Source: Paenibacillus sp. E222 (lineage in GTDB: Bacteria; Bacillota; Bacilli; Paenibacillales; Paenibacillaceae). Taken from it: DNA of 64,000 bases. The notes beneath the pieces were generated by a model. That model searched no databases and had not been told where the DNA came from. It saw nothing but the letters and a program-made list of their open reading frames with translations. The position numbers and the translations under genes were made by a program. This document shows, in pieces, positions 39,541-48,050 of the stretch. Position 1 is the stretch's first letter, and each line of letters opens with the position of its first letter. The DNA lies in assembly GCF_013401555.1 (NCBI RefSeq), contig NZ_CP058552.1, positions 4,278,001 through 4,342,000 on the forward strand, in the 5' to 3' direction.

Positions 39541-40470
39541 ATGAAAAAACTAACCATATTGCTTGTAAGCGTAATGATGATCGTTCTGGCAGGATGCTCT
39601 CTGGAGCCTCCGGGTTGGGCTAAGCCCGACTCTGCCGGAAGCAATGGACAGAAAAAAATCGGCCTGTCGGTCTCCACGTTGAATAATCCATTCTTTGTTT
39701 CCCTTAAGGACGGAGTCGTTGCAGAAGCCAAAAAACAAGGAATTCAGGTCATTGTGGTTGATGCTCAAAATGATTCAGCCAAACAAACGAATGATGTGGA
39801 CGACCTGATTCAACAGGGCGTGGATGCCCTTCTGATTAACCCTGCGGATTCCGCGGCAATCTCTACGGCTGTACAATCGGCTAATAGTGTGGGTATTCCT
39901 GTGATTACACTTGACCGTTCGGCCGACAAAGGCGACGTGGCCGCATTGGTCGCATCCGATAACGTCAAAGGTGGGCAAATGGCGGCGGAATATTTCGTAG
40001 AACATCTTGGCGAAGGAGCAAAGGTGATCGAACTTGAGGGTGTACCCGGAGCCTCTGCAACAAGAGAGCGGGGGAAAGGTTTTCACGAGATTGCTGATCA
40101 AAAACTGAATGTGGTTGCAAAGCAGTCTGCCGATTTCGATCGTTCCAAAGGTTTGAATGTCATGGAGAATCTGCTGCAGGGCAATCCTGATGTACAGGCG
40201 GTATTTGCCCATAACGACGAGATGGCGCTGGGCGCGATTGAAGCAATTCAAAGTTCTGGTAAAGACATTCCCGTAATTGGATTTGACGGCAACGATGATG
40301 CGATCAAATCCATTAAAGACGGAAAGCTGACGGCAACAGTCGCTCAACAGCCAGTACTAATTGGCCAGCTGGCGGTGCAAGCTGCTTTGGATGTGCTGGA
40401 TGGCAAGCAGGTAGAGAAATCAATTCCGGCTGAATTGAAGCTGGTGACCAAGGAAAACGCGAACAATTAA
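39541..40470 (+). CDS. rbsB: Ribose-binding lipoprotein
   Basis: The 309-residue protein begins with a lipoprotein signal (MIVLAGCSLEP, lipidated Cys19). The type 1 periplasmic-binding fold follows: IGLSVSTLNNPFFVSLKDG, INPADSAAISTAVQSAN, VFAHNDEMALGAIEAIQ. It delivers ribose to RbsAC. Placing rbsB after rbsC is the usual Bacillus order. A terminator follows. Confidence 0.95.
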   Translation: MKKLTILLVSVMMIVLAGCSLEPPGWAKPDSAGSNGQKKIGLSVSTLNNPFFVSLKDGVVAEAKKQGIQVIVVDAQNDSAKQTNDVDDLIQQGVDALLINPADSAAISTAVQSANSVGIPVITLDRSADKGDVAALVASDNVKGGQMAAEYFVEHLGEGAKVIELEGVPGASATRERGKGFHEIADQKLNVVAKQSADFDRSKGLNVMENLLQGNPDVQAVFAHNDEMALGAIEAIQSSGKDIPVIGFDGNDDAIKSIKDGKLTATVAQQPVLIGQLAVQAALDVLDGKQVEKSIPAELKLVTKENANN

Positions 40471-40482
40471 TTTAACCAATAC

Positions 40483-40518
40483 ATCCCGTTCTGGACATTA
40501 TGTCTAGGGCGGGATTTT
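40483..40518 (+). terminator. Terminator of the ribose operon
   Basis: Imperfect hairpin with arms ATCCCG/CGGGAT and inner pairs around GACAT/ATGTC, then TTTT, 13 bp after rbsB. Confidence 0.8.
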
Positions 40519-40655
40519 CATTTTATCCATCTGCTATGGTGGAGAAGACAGTTAACATTGAAACCTGCATTAGTTTGTGCCCGTTATAATATTGATCACA
40601 TCTCGCGGGGCATGTAAATTAGTTTTATGCATGAGAAAAGGAGAGGTAGCGCTAC

Positions 40656-41024
40656 ATGGAAAATGTATCAGAAGAAGAAAAATTGCTATCCATTCAAGCT
40701 TTCCAATCGACCATACGCAAATCCGAAAACGCCTTGACTAATTTGACTCAGAAAGGGAATAACACTACTTTATTAAATAAACGACTCAATGCCTTAAACA
40801 TTGGTTTGGCAATGCTGGAAACGGTTTGGAATCAAGAAGCTCATCAGTACACCAAGGAAGAGTTAGCAGAAGCTCGAAATGTTCTGAATGGTTTATTCCC
40901 GTCACTTGAGAACAGTTATAGTAAGTCGAGAGCGGGCAGCCCTCAAAAGACGCTTTTAAGAAGAAGAATTAAAGCATTCGAATTAGCTGTTCAGGCCATG
41001 GATGATCATCTTGCGAATAAATAA
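40656..41024 (+). CDS. Hypothetical small helical protein
   Basis: I do not recognise this 122-residue protein. It is charged, lacks a signal peptide and is predicted to be almost wholly alpha-helical, with an amphipathic stretch AFQSTIRKSENALTNL and basic RRRIKAFELAVQAMDDHL at the end. AAGGAGAGG stands 10 nt before the ATG, which supports real expression. It lies alone between the ribose operon and a TetR gene. Confidence 0.7.
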   Translation: MENVSEEEKLLSIQAFQSTIRKSENALTNLTQKGNNTTLLNKRLNALNIGLAMLETVWNQEAHQYTKEELAEARNVLNGLFPSLENSYSKSRAGSPQKTLLRRRIKAFELAVQAMDDHLANK

Positions 41025-41130
41025 AAAAAATCTTCTTTTGCACATGTCATCCCTGTAATCTGTCCACTTGTTCAATTCCAGTTTGCCGATGGTTCACTTC
41101 ATTGTATAATGATTATTCGAGGTGATGAGG

Positions 41131-41703
41131 ATGGCAAGATCCAAAGAATTTGAAGTTAATGAAGTATTAGATAAAGCAATACAATTGTTCTGGACCCAAG
41201 GATATGAGAAAACATCAATGCAAGATTTGGTTGGATATATGGGCATTCACCGCAGAAGTATCTATGATACATTCGGGGATAAGCATGCTCTCTTTATGAA
41301 AGCTCTTGAACGATATGAAACGAAGCAGACCAACAAAATGAGGTTTCTAATTGGTACCCAAAAACCAATCAAAGAGATTATTCGGGCATTGTTTGAGTCA
41401 ACAATAAGAAATGAAGGACAACCTCTAGGCTGTTTTCTTGTAAACTCAGGCGTGGAACTGGGCGTGTTGGATCCTGAAGTTGCATCCTTGGTTAATGAGA
41501 GTTACTTGCGAACAGAGGAATTCTTGAGAAACCTTATTCTGGAAGGCCAGCAAAAGGGTGAAATCAAGGCTGACGTTGACCCTGTAGTTATTTCTCATTA
41601 TTTGATGAATGCATGGGTGGGGATACGTACGTTGGTTAAGACCACTACGGATCAGCAAAAGTTAAAAAATATTGTGGATATGACACTATCCGTTTTAGAT
41701 TGA
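41131..41703 (+). CDS. TetR-family regulator
   Basis: The 190-residue protein has the TetR helix-turn-helix (AIQLFWTQGYEKTSMQDLVGYMGIHRRSIYDTFGDKHALF, residues about 12-50) and a helical ligand domain. I take the ATG at 41131 after GAGGTGAT; GTG and ATG codons at 41122 and 41125 lie inside that site. It precedes an SDR gene on the same strand by 310 bp, and that gap contains palindromes suited to a TetR dimer. It probably controls the SDR gene, itself or both. Confidence 0.88.
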   Translation: MARSKEFEVNEVLDKAIQLFWTQGYEKTSMQDLVGYMGIHRRSIYDTFGDKHALFMKALERYETKQTNKMRFLIGTQKPIKEIIRALFESTIRNEGQPLGCFLVNSGVELGVLDPEVASLVNESYLRTEEFLRNLILEGQQKGEIKADVDPVVISHYLMNAWVGIRTLVKTTTDQQKLKNIVDMTLSVLD

Positions 41704-42014
41704 ACGCGGAGTTCCAACATGGAAGGCAAAGAGGGCGTTGCCTCCATGGAGGCTGGTTTGTTTTAGTGATACAGGTTCTTGTCCAGTTACGTTATGGAGA
41801 ACTTGTATCGCATGTCTGGCAAAACTCATAGTTCCCTGTTCCAACATCATGATATAGTCGTCAGAAAATAATTCTTTACTGTTCGTTCTAGAAATGCTAT
41901 TCTAAATAGCAAGTTAGATCTAACTGTTTTTTTGTAATATTGAGAATGATCGTTCTAAAATGTTTTTTGAAAGCTTATCTATACTAAAATACATGTTGAG
42001 AAGGAGAAAATAGG
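41704..42014. promoter_or_regulatory. TetR-SDR intergenic region with two palindromes
   Basis: The interval holds the perfect 14-bp palindrome AGTTAGATCTAACT (41912-41925) and the near-palindrome AGAATGATCGTTCT (41943-41956), both upstream of the SDR gene and of operator size for TetR proteins. A separate perfect palindrome, GCCTCCATGGAGGC (41739-41752), lies just after the TetR gene. On the minus strand, 41695 to about 41890 also translates into a protein-like tail (contains IMMLEQGTMSFARHAIQVL) without a start codon. Confidence 0.5.
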
Positions 42015-42770
42015 ATGAAGTATACAGTTATTACAGGTGCAAGTTCAGGAATTGGATATGAGACTGCATTGGCGTTTGCTGCACGAGGCAAAAATTTAAT
42101 CTTGGTCGCTAGAAGATTGGACAAATTAGAAGAACTCAAATTAGCCATTCAGAAAATTGATGCTACAGTACATGTTATTGTGCATACAAGTGATCTATCG
42201 GATACAACTCAGGCATACACACTTTATAACACGCTGAAGGAATACCATATTGAGACTTGGATTAACAATGCGGGGCTCGGTGAAGGTTCTTTTGTAGCAG
42301 AACAGAATCTGGAGAAAGTTGAAACGATGCTGCGTGTGAACATAGAGTCCCTGACGATCCTTTCTACACTCTATGTGCGAGATTATGCAGACGTTGAGGG
42401 AACTCAGTTAATTAACGTTGCATCCGCACTTGGATATGCCATTGCTGTTGGAAGTGTTGCGTATTCGGCATCGAAATATTACGTTAGTGCTTTCACAGAA
42501 GGGCTTGCCAAAGAACTTGAAATAAAAGGTGCAAAACTAAAAGCAAAAGTACTGGCTCCAGCTATTACGGAAACGGAATTTGTGAAGAAATCATTAGATA
42601 CAGAAGATTTTGATTACAAAGCTAACATGTCTAAATACCACACCGCCAAAGAAATGGCAGGCTTCATGTTAGATCTATATGATAATAACGAAGTCGTAGG
42701 GATTGTAGACCTGAACTACAATTTTAATCTGAGAAGCCCAATCTATCCAATCATAGGAGATTTGCATTAA
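42015..42770 (+). CDS. Short-chain dehydrogenase/reductase (paralogue of 6585-7364)
   Basis: The 251-residue SDR has TGASSGIG at residue 7, NNAG near 85 and the catalytic YSASK near 150. It aligns along its length with the SDR at 6585-7364 (same N-terminus, same ATETEF-like AITETEFVKKS region and AEQMAGF/AKEMAGF near the end). It lies downstream of a TetR gene instead of a MerR gene, so the paralogues appear to answer to different signals. Substrate unknown. GAGAAGGAGA precedes the ATG. Confidence 0.88.
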   Translation: MKYTVITGASSGIGYETALAFAARGKNLILVARRLDKLEELKLAIQKIDATVHVIVHTSDLSDTTQAYTLYNTLKEYHIETWINNAGLGEGSFVAEQNLEKVETMLRVNIESLTILSTLYVRDYADVEGTQLINVASALGYAIAVGSVAYSASKYYVSAFTEGLAKELEIKGAKLKAKVLAPAITETEFVKKSLDTEDFDYKANMSKYHTAKEMAGFMLDLYDNNEVVGIVDLNYNFNLRSPIYPIIGDLH

Positions 42771-42905
42771 TATGCCATAATGGTGGTGAGCATAATGTAA
42801 CGGAACCCTTCAGGGATTCAGCTTCCATTTATGAATGAAAATAATTGATAAATGACATCATAAAGAAGTAGTATAATTCTAATTTTCCAGAGGAGGTAAT
42901 CTTTT

Positions 42906-43034
42906 ATGGCTCGCCAGAAAAAAAGGCAGGAAGCTGCTTGGAAGTCACGAAAGCAAGAACAGCATCCTCATGGTAAAATCAAATCGCTTAAGCAATTATC
43001 AAGCGAATATGATGAGAAACATACTACGATTTAA
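42906..43034 (+). CDS. Small basic protein, 42 residues
   Basis: A strong AGGAGG (8 nt upstream) and ATG open a frame of 42 codons beginning MARQKKRQEAAWKSRKQE and ending in SSEYDEKHTTI. The first half is very rich in Lys, Arg and Gln and should be helical and able to bind nucleic acid or ribosomes. I know no family. It ends before a GGCAGTTGT/ACAACTGCC hairpin and a terminator, which supports a discrete small gene. Confidence 0.65.
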   Translation: MARQKKRQEAAWKSRKQEQHPHGKIKSLKQLSSEYDEKHTTI

Positions 43035-43098
43035 ACAAATGACTGCCTGTGAAGTTTGCGGGCAGTTGTCACTACAACTGCCGCACATATTACCATAT

Positions 43099-43127
43099 AA
43101 AGTCGCTAATTTAGCGGCTATTTTTAT
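43099..43127 (+). terminator. Terminator of the small basic protein gene
   Basis: AAGTCGCTAA/TTAGCGGCT hairpin followed by ATTTTTATTTT. It is a member of the recurring GTCGCTAAT-type terminator family and is also convergent with the TetR gene. Confidence 0.8.
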
Positions 43128-43139
43128 TTTAATTTATAA

Positions 43140-43751
43140 TCAATCCAACTTGTTCCCCACATAATGAAAAGATTGAATGTGTGTTTTAGACAGTTCGATC
43201 ACATTATAGATAAACGCCTCCCGTGATTCACGAAATCCGCTTAATATCCAATTGTTCAATAATCCAAAAAAGCCGTACGCTGTATAGTACTTAAAATACT
43301 CCATGTTAACAGGCATATCGTTGATCGTCTCGAAAATAAACTGCTCCTCATAGATTTTCAGGATTGTCTGTGGGAAACCTGTATGCAGACCTGGTAACGT
43401 GTCATCATATCGAATCAGTTCGAAGAAGTCTCGGTTTTCATAGACATAATCGACAATTTGAAAGGATTCCGAATTTAGCTTGGTGGTGTAGACCTTTTGA
43501 CCGTGAGAATAAGGCTTGCCTACGGCGAACCTCAGACCTTCGAGCTTCGTATTCAACAATTCTTCGGCGAGCACGAATTTATCTTGATAGTGTAAATAAA
43601 AGGTACTGCGATTGTAACACGCCTGATCAACGATATCTTTGACAGAGACGGCATGATAGCCTTTTTTCTTAATGAGCTGGATCAGGGCGGTTTTAAGATG
43701 CTCCTCGGTTCGATTACGCTGTTGAGATTTCAAAAATTGTTCATCATTCAT
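43140..43751 (-). CDS. TetR-family regulator with TetR_C-type domain
   Basis: The 203-residue protein has the DNA-binding domain ALIQLIKKKGYHAVSVKDIVDQACYNRSTFYLHYQDKFVL (about 21-60). A C-terminal helical domain is of the kind found in DhaS-like regulators (YFKYYTAYGFFGLLNNWI). It is divergent from an SDR dehydrogenase at 43929 and is its probable regulator through the inverted repeat at 43772-43798. Confidence 0.88.
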   Translation of the reverse strand: MNDEQFLKSQQRNRTEEHLKTALIQLIKKKGYHAVSVKDIVDQACYNRSTFYLHYQDKFVLAEELLNTKLEGLRFAVGKPYSHGQKVYTTKLNSESFQIVDYVYENRDFFELIRYDDTLPGLHTGFPQTILKIYEEQFIFETINDMPVNMEYFKYYTAYGFFGLLNNWILSGFRESREAFIYNVIELSKTHIQSFHYVGNKLD

Positions 43752-43771
43752 TCATAAAAACTCCTATTAAA

Positions 43772-43798
43772 ATAGACATTAATTCACTAAGTGTCTAT
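43772..43798. promoter_or_regulatory. Candidate TetR operator between divergent genes
   Basis: The perfect 7-nt arms ATAGACA (43772-43778) and TGTCTAT (43792-43798) are separated by 13 nt, 20 bp from the TetR start. A second weaker repeat, TAGCAC/GTGCTA (43876-43881 and 43894-43899), lies just upstream of the SDR gene. Confidence 0.55.
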
Positions 43799-43928
43799 GT
43801 AGTAAACACATCATTAAATCTTAATGATTGGATTGTTACAATTTTAAGCATACAATTATATTTGTAAACGTCATATAGCACATATGCGAATAGGTGCTAT
43901 TCAAAATAGTATACTGGAGGATTTAATC

Positions 43929-44666
43929 ATGGGCAAACTTCAAGACAAAGTGGCAGTTATTACGGGAGGGGCATCCGGAATCGGCGCAGCGACAGCACGC
44001 TTATTCGTTTCCGAAGGAGCCAAAGTGGTCTTGGTAGACCTGAATGAAGAAAAAGGAAAGGCGTTTGAGCAAGAACTGAAAGCGCTTAAAGCTGATGCTC
44101 TGTTTTTTAAAGCAAACATTACGAGTGAACAAGAGGTTGCTGAGATTTTCAAAAAAACCGTAGAGGTTTTCGGTAAAGTGGATATCGTATTTAACAATGC
44201 AGGAATCGGACGTGTTCATCCTTCGCATGAGCTTGAATATGCTGAATGGCGCAATACGGTGAATGTAGATCTGGATGGCGTATTCTTGGTCGCACGTGAA
44301 GCGATCCGAGAAATGCTCAAAATTGGCGGTGGGACTATCGTCAACACGGCTTCCATGTACGGATGGGTTGGTTCACCTGGTTCTGCAGCCTACAATGCAG
44401 CAAAAGGTGGCGTTGTGAACCTGACTCGTTCGCTCGCGCTGGAGTATGCTGAGGAAAATATTCGGGTGAACGCACTTTGCCCTGGTTTCATCGATACACC
44501 GATTATTCCAGAAGAGAGCAAGCAGGCCCTTTCTGCGGCAACACCAATGAAGCGGCTCGGTCAAGCAGATGAAATGGCCAAAGCCGTACTGTTCCTAGCT
44601 AGCGACGATTCATCCTATATGACAGGAAATAGCCTGATCGTGGATGGAGGATACACAGCCCAATAA
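43929..44666 (+). CDS. Short-chain dehydrogenase/reductase
   Basis: The 245-residue classical SDR has TGGASGIG (about 13-20), NNAG near 90, the catalytic Ser and YNAAK near 152-156, and the typical C-terminus SSYMTGNSLIVDGGYTAQ. This is the FabG/glucose-dehydrogenase-like branch, usually NAD(P)-dependent alcohol or ketone oxidoreductases. The ATG at 43929 follows GGAGGA; the longer frame from 43884 is not supported. It is divergent from the TetR gene. Confidence 0.9.
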   Translation: MGKLQDKVAVITGGASGIGAATARLFVSEGAKVVLVDLNEEKGKAFEQELKALKADALFFKANITSEQEVAEIFKKTVEVFGKVDIVFNNAGIGRVHPSHELEYAEWRNTVNVDLDGVFLVAREAIREMLKIGGGTIVNTASMYGWVGSPGSAAYNAAKGGVVNLTRSLALEYAEENIRVNALCPGFIDTPIIPEESKQALSAATPMKRLGQADEMAKAVLFLASDDSSYMTGNSLIVDGGYTAQ

Positions 44667-44718
44667 GAGGGTTAAATTTTCTCGAAAATCAATGGATTCG
44701 CATATGGATTAACAGATT

Positions 44719-44746
44719 GAAAGCCGCAAAATTGCGGCTTTTTTTC
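44719..44746 (+). terminator. Terminator of the SDR gene
   Basis: AAAGCCGCAA/TTGCGGCTTT hairpin followed by a run of T's, about 55 bp after the stop. Confidence 0.88.
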
Positions 44747-44802
44747 GTCCATATATTTGCAAAAATTGATACATATGCTATGTTTACAATGAAAGCGCCA
44801 TC

Positions 44803-47436
44803 ATGAGTAAACAGAGGAATCATTCTTTATCATATTTTAACATGGGAAGGAAGATGATGATGATTTTGCTCAAAAAGACAGGCGTATTAATGCTGGCATT
44901 GACTCTGCTTCTTGGAATGATGACAGTACCCGTTCATGCAGATTCACCGCTTTTCACGATCGAAAGCGAAAACGCTTTACTTTCCTCTGATCTTCAAGTA
45001 ACAACAGAAATTTACGGACAACCCAAGCCTGGATTTTCTGGAAGTGGATTTGTCTGGATGCAGAATTCCGGCACGATAACCTTCACTGTGACTGTCCCGG
45101 AAACGGGCATGTATGCAATTTCCACCCGATACATGCAGGAGCTAAGTGCTGACGGCCGACTTCAATATCTATCCGTTAATGGCGTTACCAAAGGCTCGTA
45201 TATGCTGCCATATACAACAACTTGGTCTGATTTTAATTTTGGTTACCACAAGCTGAACCAGGGAACTAACACGATACAGTTAAAGGCTGGTTGGGGATTC
45301 GCTTATTTTGACACCTTCACTGTGGATTATGCCAATCTTGATCCCCTGGATGTTCAGCCTGTCCTTACTGACTCCCAAGCCACACCGGAAACACAGCTTC
45401 TGATGAATTATTTAACGGAGGTTTATGGCAATCATATTATCTCTGGCCAGCAGGAGATATACGGTGGTGGAAACGATGGCAATACGGAGCTGGAGTTTGA
45501 TTGGATTCATAATTTAACCGGGAAGTATCCAGCTATCCGAGGATTTGATTTTATGAACTATAATCCACTCTACGGATGGGAAGACGGTACGACCGATCGA
45601 ATGATCGATTGGGTGAATAACCGCAATGGAATTGCGACAGCTTCCTGGCATATCAACGTGCCCCGAAATTTCACGACCTACCAGCTTGGGGATCATGTAG
45701 ATTGGAAGGAGGCTACGTATAAACCAACAGAAACCAATTTTAATACAGCTAACGCCGTAATTCCTGGTACAAAAGAATATCAATACGTAATGAGTACGAT
45801 TGATGATCTGGCGGAACAACTGCTGATTCTGCAAGATAACAATGTGCCCGTTCTTTTCCGGCCTTATCATGAGGCGGAGGGCAACGGCGGTCTGAATGGG
45901 GAAGGCGCCTGGTTCTGGTGGGCTTCCGCAGGTGCAGATGTGTACAAACAGCTGTGGGATATGCTTTACACTGAACTTACAGAGACGTACGGTTTGCACA
46001 ACTTGATTTGGACTTACAACAGCTACGTATATAACACTTCTCCTGCATGGTATCCTGGCGACGATCAGGTGGATATTGTCGGTTATGATAAATACAATAC
46101 GATCTACAACCGCAATGACGGTTTGTCCGGCGTACCGAATGAGGATGCCATTACCTCGATCTTCTATCAACTGGTTGATTTAACGGACGGCAAGAAAATG
46201 GTGGCCATGACAGAGAATGACACCGTCCCAAGTGTACAGAATCTGACAGAGGAAAAATCGGGATGGCTCTACTTCTGCCCATGGTATGGCGAGCATCTCA
46301 TGAGTTCAGCCTTTAATTATCCAGCAACTCTGAAAACGCTTTATCAAAGCGATTATGTCATTACGCTGGATGAACTGCCTAATTTGAAGGTTAACAATCC
46401 TACATCCAACGCGTCCCTCACACCTACAACCGTTGAATTTGACAAACACATGCCCAATCCAAGCGACAAGGCCATAACCGTGAACTTTAACGGTAATACG
46501 TTAACCGGTCTACGGATAGGTATCTCACCATTGACTGCAAATCAGGATTATACGTTAAGCGGAAGCACGTTGCTGCTGAAAAAAGAATTTTTGGCCGGAC
46601 TATCGGTCGGCGAACATTCCATCGTTTTTGATTTTAATCAAGGGCAGGATCCTGTATTAAAAGTTAAAATTGTTGATTCAACACCAAGCACAAGTGCTAT
46701 GATTTCGCCCGTGAATGCAGCATTTGATAAAGCAGCGAATCTAGCGCAGGATATTTCCTTAACGCTTACCTTAAACGGAAAACAGCTTACAAGCATAACG
46801 AATGGGAATTATACTCTTGTATCGGGCCAGGACTATACGGCATCAAGCACTGCCATCGTTCTGCACAAATCCTATCTCTCCACGCTGCCGCTGAGTCAGA
46901 ATACGATAACATTTCATTTTAACGGAGGAAATAACGCTGTTCTTACGGTAAACGTAGTGGACAGCAGTGTTACTGCACCCTCTGGGGCTTTGACAATCCA
47001 AGCCTTTAACGGCAATACAAGTACGTCTACCAACGGAATCTCACCTAAATTCAAAGTGGTCAATACCGGTAATTCGGCGATTCAGTTGAGTGATGTAAAG
47101 CTCCGGTATTACTATACGATTGACGGGGAAGAAGCGCAGAGTTTCTGGTCTGACTGGGCCAGTATCGGGAGTGCAAATGTAACCAGCAAATTCGTTAAAT
47201 TGGCAACGCCGGTTGCGGGAGCGGATTATGTTTTGGAAATTGGTTTTACGAATTCTGCCGGAACGCTTAATGCCGGACAAAGCGCTGAAATTCAAGCACG
47301 GTTCTCCAAAAATAACTGGTCCAATTACAACCAGGCTAACGATTACTCGTTTAAGGCGTCCAGTACTCAGTTCGCAAACCATGAACAGGTTACCGGGTAT
47401 ATCAATGGTCAACTGGCGTGGGGGATTGAGCCGTAA
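44803..47436 (+). CDS. Secreted multidomain GH26 beta-mannanase
   Basis: This 877-residue secreted enzyme has a signal peptide (hydrophobic LMLALTLLLGMMTVPVHA, cleavage after about residue 46) and a CBM35-like domain (about 50-178). The GH26 catalytic domain (about 190-520) has acid/base Glu357 in FRPYHEAEG and nucleophile Glu471 in VAMTENDTV. Two X2/Ig-like modules follow (about 530-630 and 635-725), then a family 3 carbohydrate-binding module (about 730-877). It should bind plant cell walls and hydrolyse mannan or glucomannan. The start is uncertain: the ATG at 44803 gives a long leader, and ATGs at about 44854-44860 follow GGAAGGA. Confidence 0.92.
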   Translation: MSKQRNHSLSYFNMGRKMMMILLKKTGVLMLALTLLLGMMTVPVHADSPLFTIESENALLSSDLQVTTEIYGQPKPGFSGSGFVWMQNSGTITFTVTVPETGMYAISTRYMQELSADGRLQYLSVNGVTKGSYMLPYTTTWSDFNFGYHKLNQGTNTIQLKAGWGFAYFDTFTVDYANLDPLDVQPVLTDSQATPETQLLMNYLTEVYGNHIISGQQEIYGGGNDGNTELEFDWIHNLTGKYPAIRGFDFMNYNPLYGWEDGTTDRMIDWVNNRNGIATASWHINVPRNFTTYQLGDHVDWKEATYKPTETNFNTANAVIPGTKEYQYVMSTIDDLAEQLLILQDNNVPVLFRPYHEAEGNGGLNGEGAWFWWASAGADVYKQLWDMLYTELTETYGLHNLIWTYNSYVYNTSPAWYPGDDQVDIVGYDKYNTIYNRNDGLSGVPNEDAITSIFYQLVDLTDGKKMVAMTENDTVPSVQNLTEEKSGWLYFCPWYGEHLMSSAFNYPATLKTLYQSDYVITLDELPNLKVNNPTSNASLTPTTVEFDKHMPNPSDKAITVNFNGNTLTGLRIGISPLTANQDYTLSGSTLLLKKEFLAGLSVGEHSIVFDFNQGQDPVLKVKIVDSTPSTSAMISPVNAAFDKAANLAQDISLTLTLNGKQLTSITNGNYTLVSGQDYTASSTAIVLHKSYLSTLPLSQNTITFHFNGGNNAVLTVNVVDSSVTAPSGALTIQAFNGNTSTSTNGISPKFKVVNTGNSAIQLSDVKLRYYYTIDGEEAQSFWSDWASIGSANVTSKFVKLATPVAGADYVLEIGFTNSAGTLNAGQSAEIQARFSKNNWSNYNQANDYSFKASSTQFANHEQVTGYINGQLAWGIEP

Positions 47437-47451
47437 GAATGCAATCATAAT

Positions 47452-47490
47452 AAAGGTTGGAGCTGGGATCATCCCTGCTCCAACCTTTTT
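47452..47490 (+). terminator. Terminator of the mannanase gene
   Basis: AAAGGTTGGAGC/GCTCCAACCTTT stem with T run, 15 bp after the stop. Confidence 0.9.
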
Positions 47491-47597
47491 GTGTTGAGAT
47501 GGCCGAAAGCCGTGAGAAACGAATATAAAGAGGAGTATACAGAAGGAACATGTTATGATAGGGAGGATGCTAATTTTTCAGAAGGAGATCAAAATCA

Positions 47598-48035
47598 ATG
47601 GTTGTAAAAAAATGGTTAGGTGCTTTACTTTTTATTCTGGCAACCCTCCTGTTTACAGGCTGCTCACTCGATACGGTTTCATTAAACGGCTCATCTCAAG
47701 AGAATGCAACTCTAACGCAATTTGATGAAGTAGCCAAGTATATTTCGGAGCATAATGAACTTCCGGAAAATTATATAACCAAGAAAGAAGCTAGAGAATT
47801 AGGATGGGAGCCTAGTAAAGGTAATTTGGAAAAAGTGGCTCCAGGCAAAAGCATTGGCGGTGACGTATTTCAAAATCGAGAAGGGCTGTTGCCCAAGAAA
47901 AAGGGAAGAACTTGGTACGAAGCAGATATTAACTATTCGGGAGGAACACGGGGGAGTGATCGGATTTTATATTCCAATGATGGATTAATCTATAAAACAA
48001 CCGATCATTACCGTACGTTTGAGCAAATTGAATAG
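47598..48035 (+). CDS. Barnase-type extracellular ribonuclease with lipoprotein-like signal
   Basis: The 145-residue protein aligns residue for residue with barnase at a constant offset of 35. It keeps Lys62 (barnase K27), Glu108 (E73, general base), Arg118 (R83), Arg122 (R87) and His137 (H102, general acid), and shares stretches such as GKSIGGD, ADINY and SDRILYS. It is a guanyl-preferring secreted RNase. The signal sequence ends LLFTGCSLD with Cys22, a lipobox-like site, instead of the signal and propeptide of B. amyloliquefaciens barnase, so the enzyme may be membrane-anchored. The barstar gene follows after 15 bp. Confidence 0.93.
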   Translation: MVVKKWLGALLFILATLLFTGCSLDTVSLNGSSQENATLTQFDEVAKYISEHNELPENYITKKEARELGWEPSKGNLEKVAPGKSIGGDVFQNREGLLPKKKGRTWYEADINYSGGTRGSDRILYSNDGLIYKTTDHYRTFEQIE

Positions 48036-48050
48036 GGGAAGGGTGATCAT

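Noticed and set aside
41739..41752. Perfect palindrome GCCTCCATGGAGGC after the TetR gene as a terminator
   Set aside because: No T run follows, and a palindrome without a loop folds poorly as RNA. It is listed only as part of the intergenic description.
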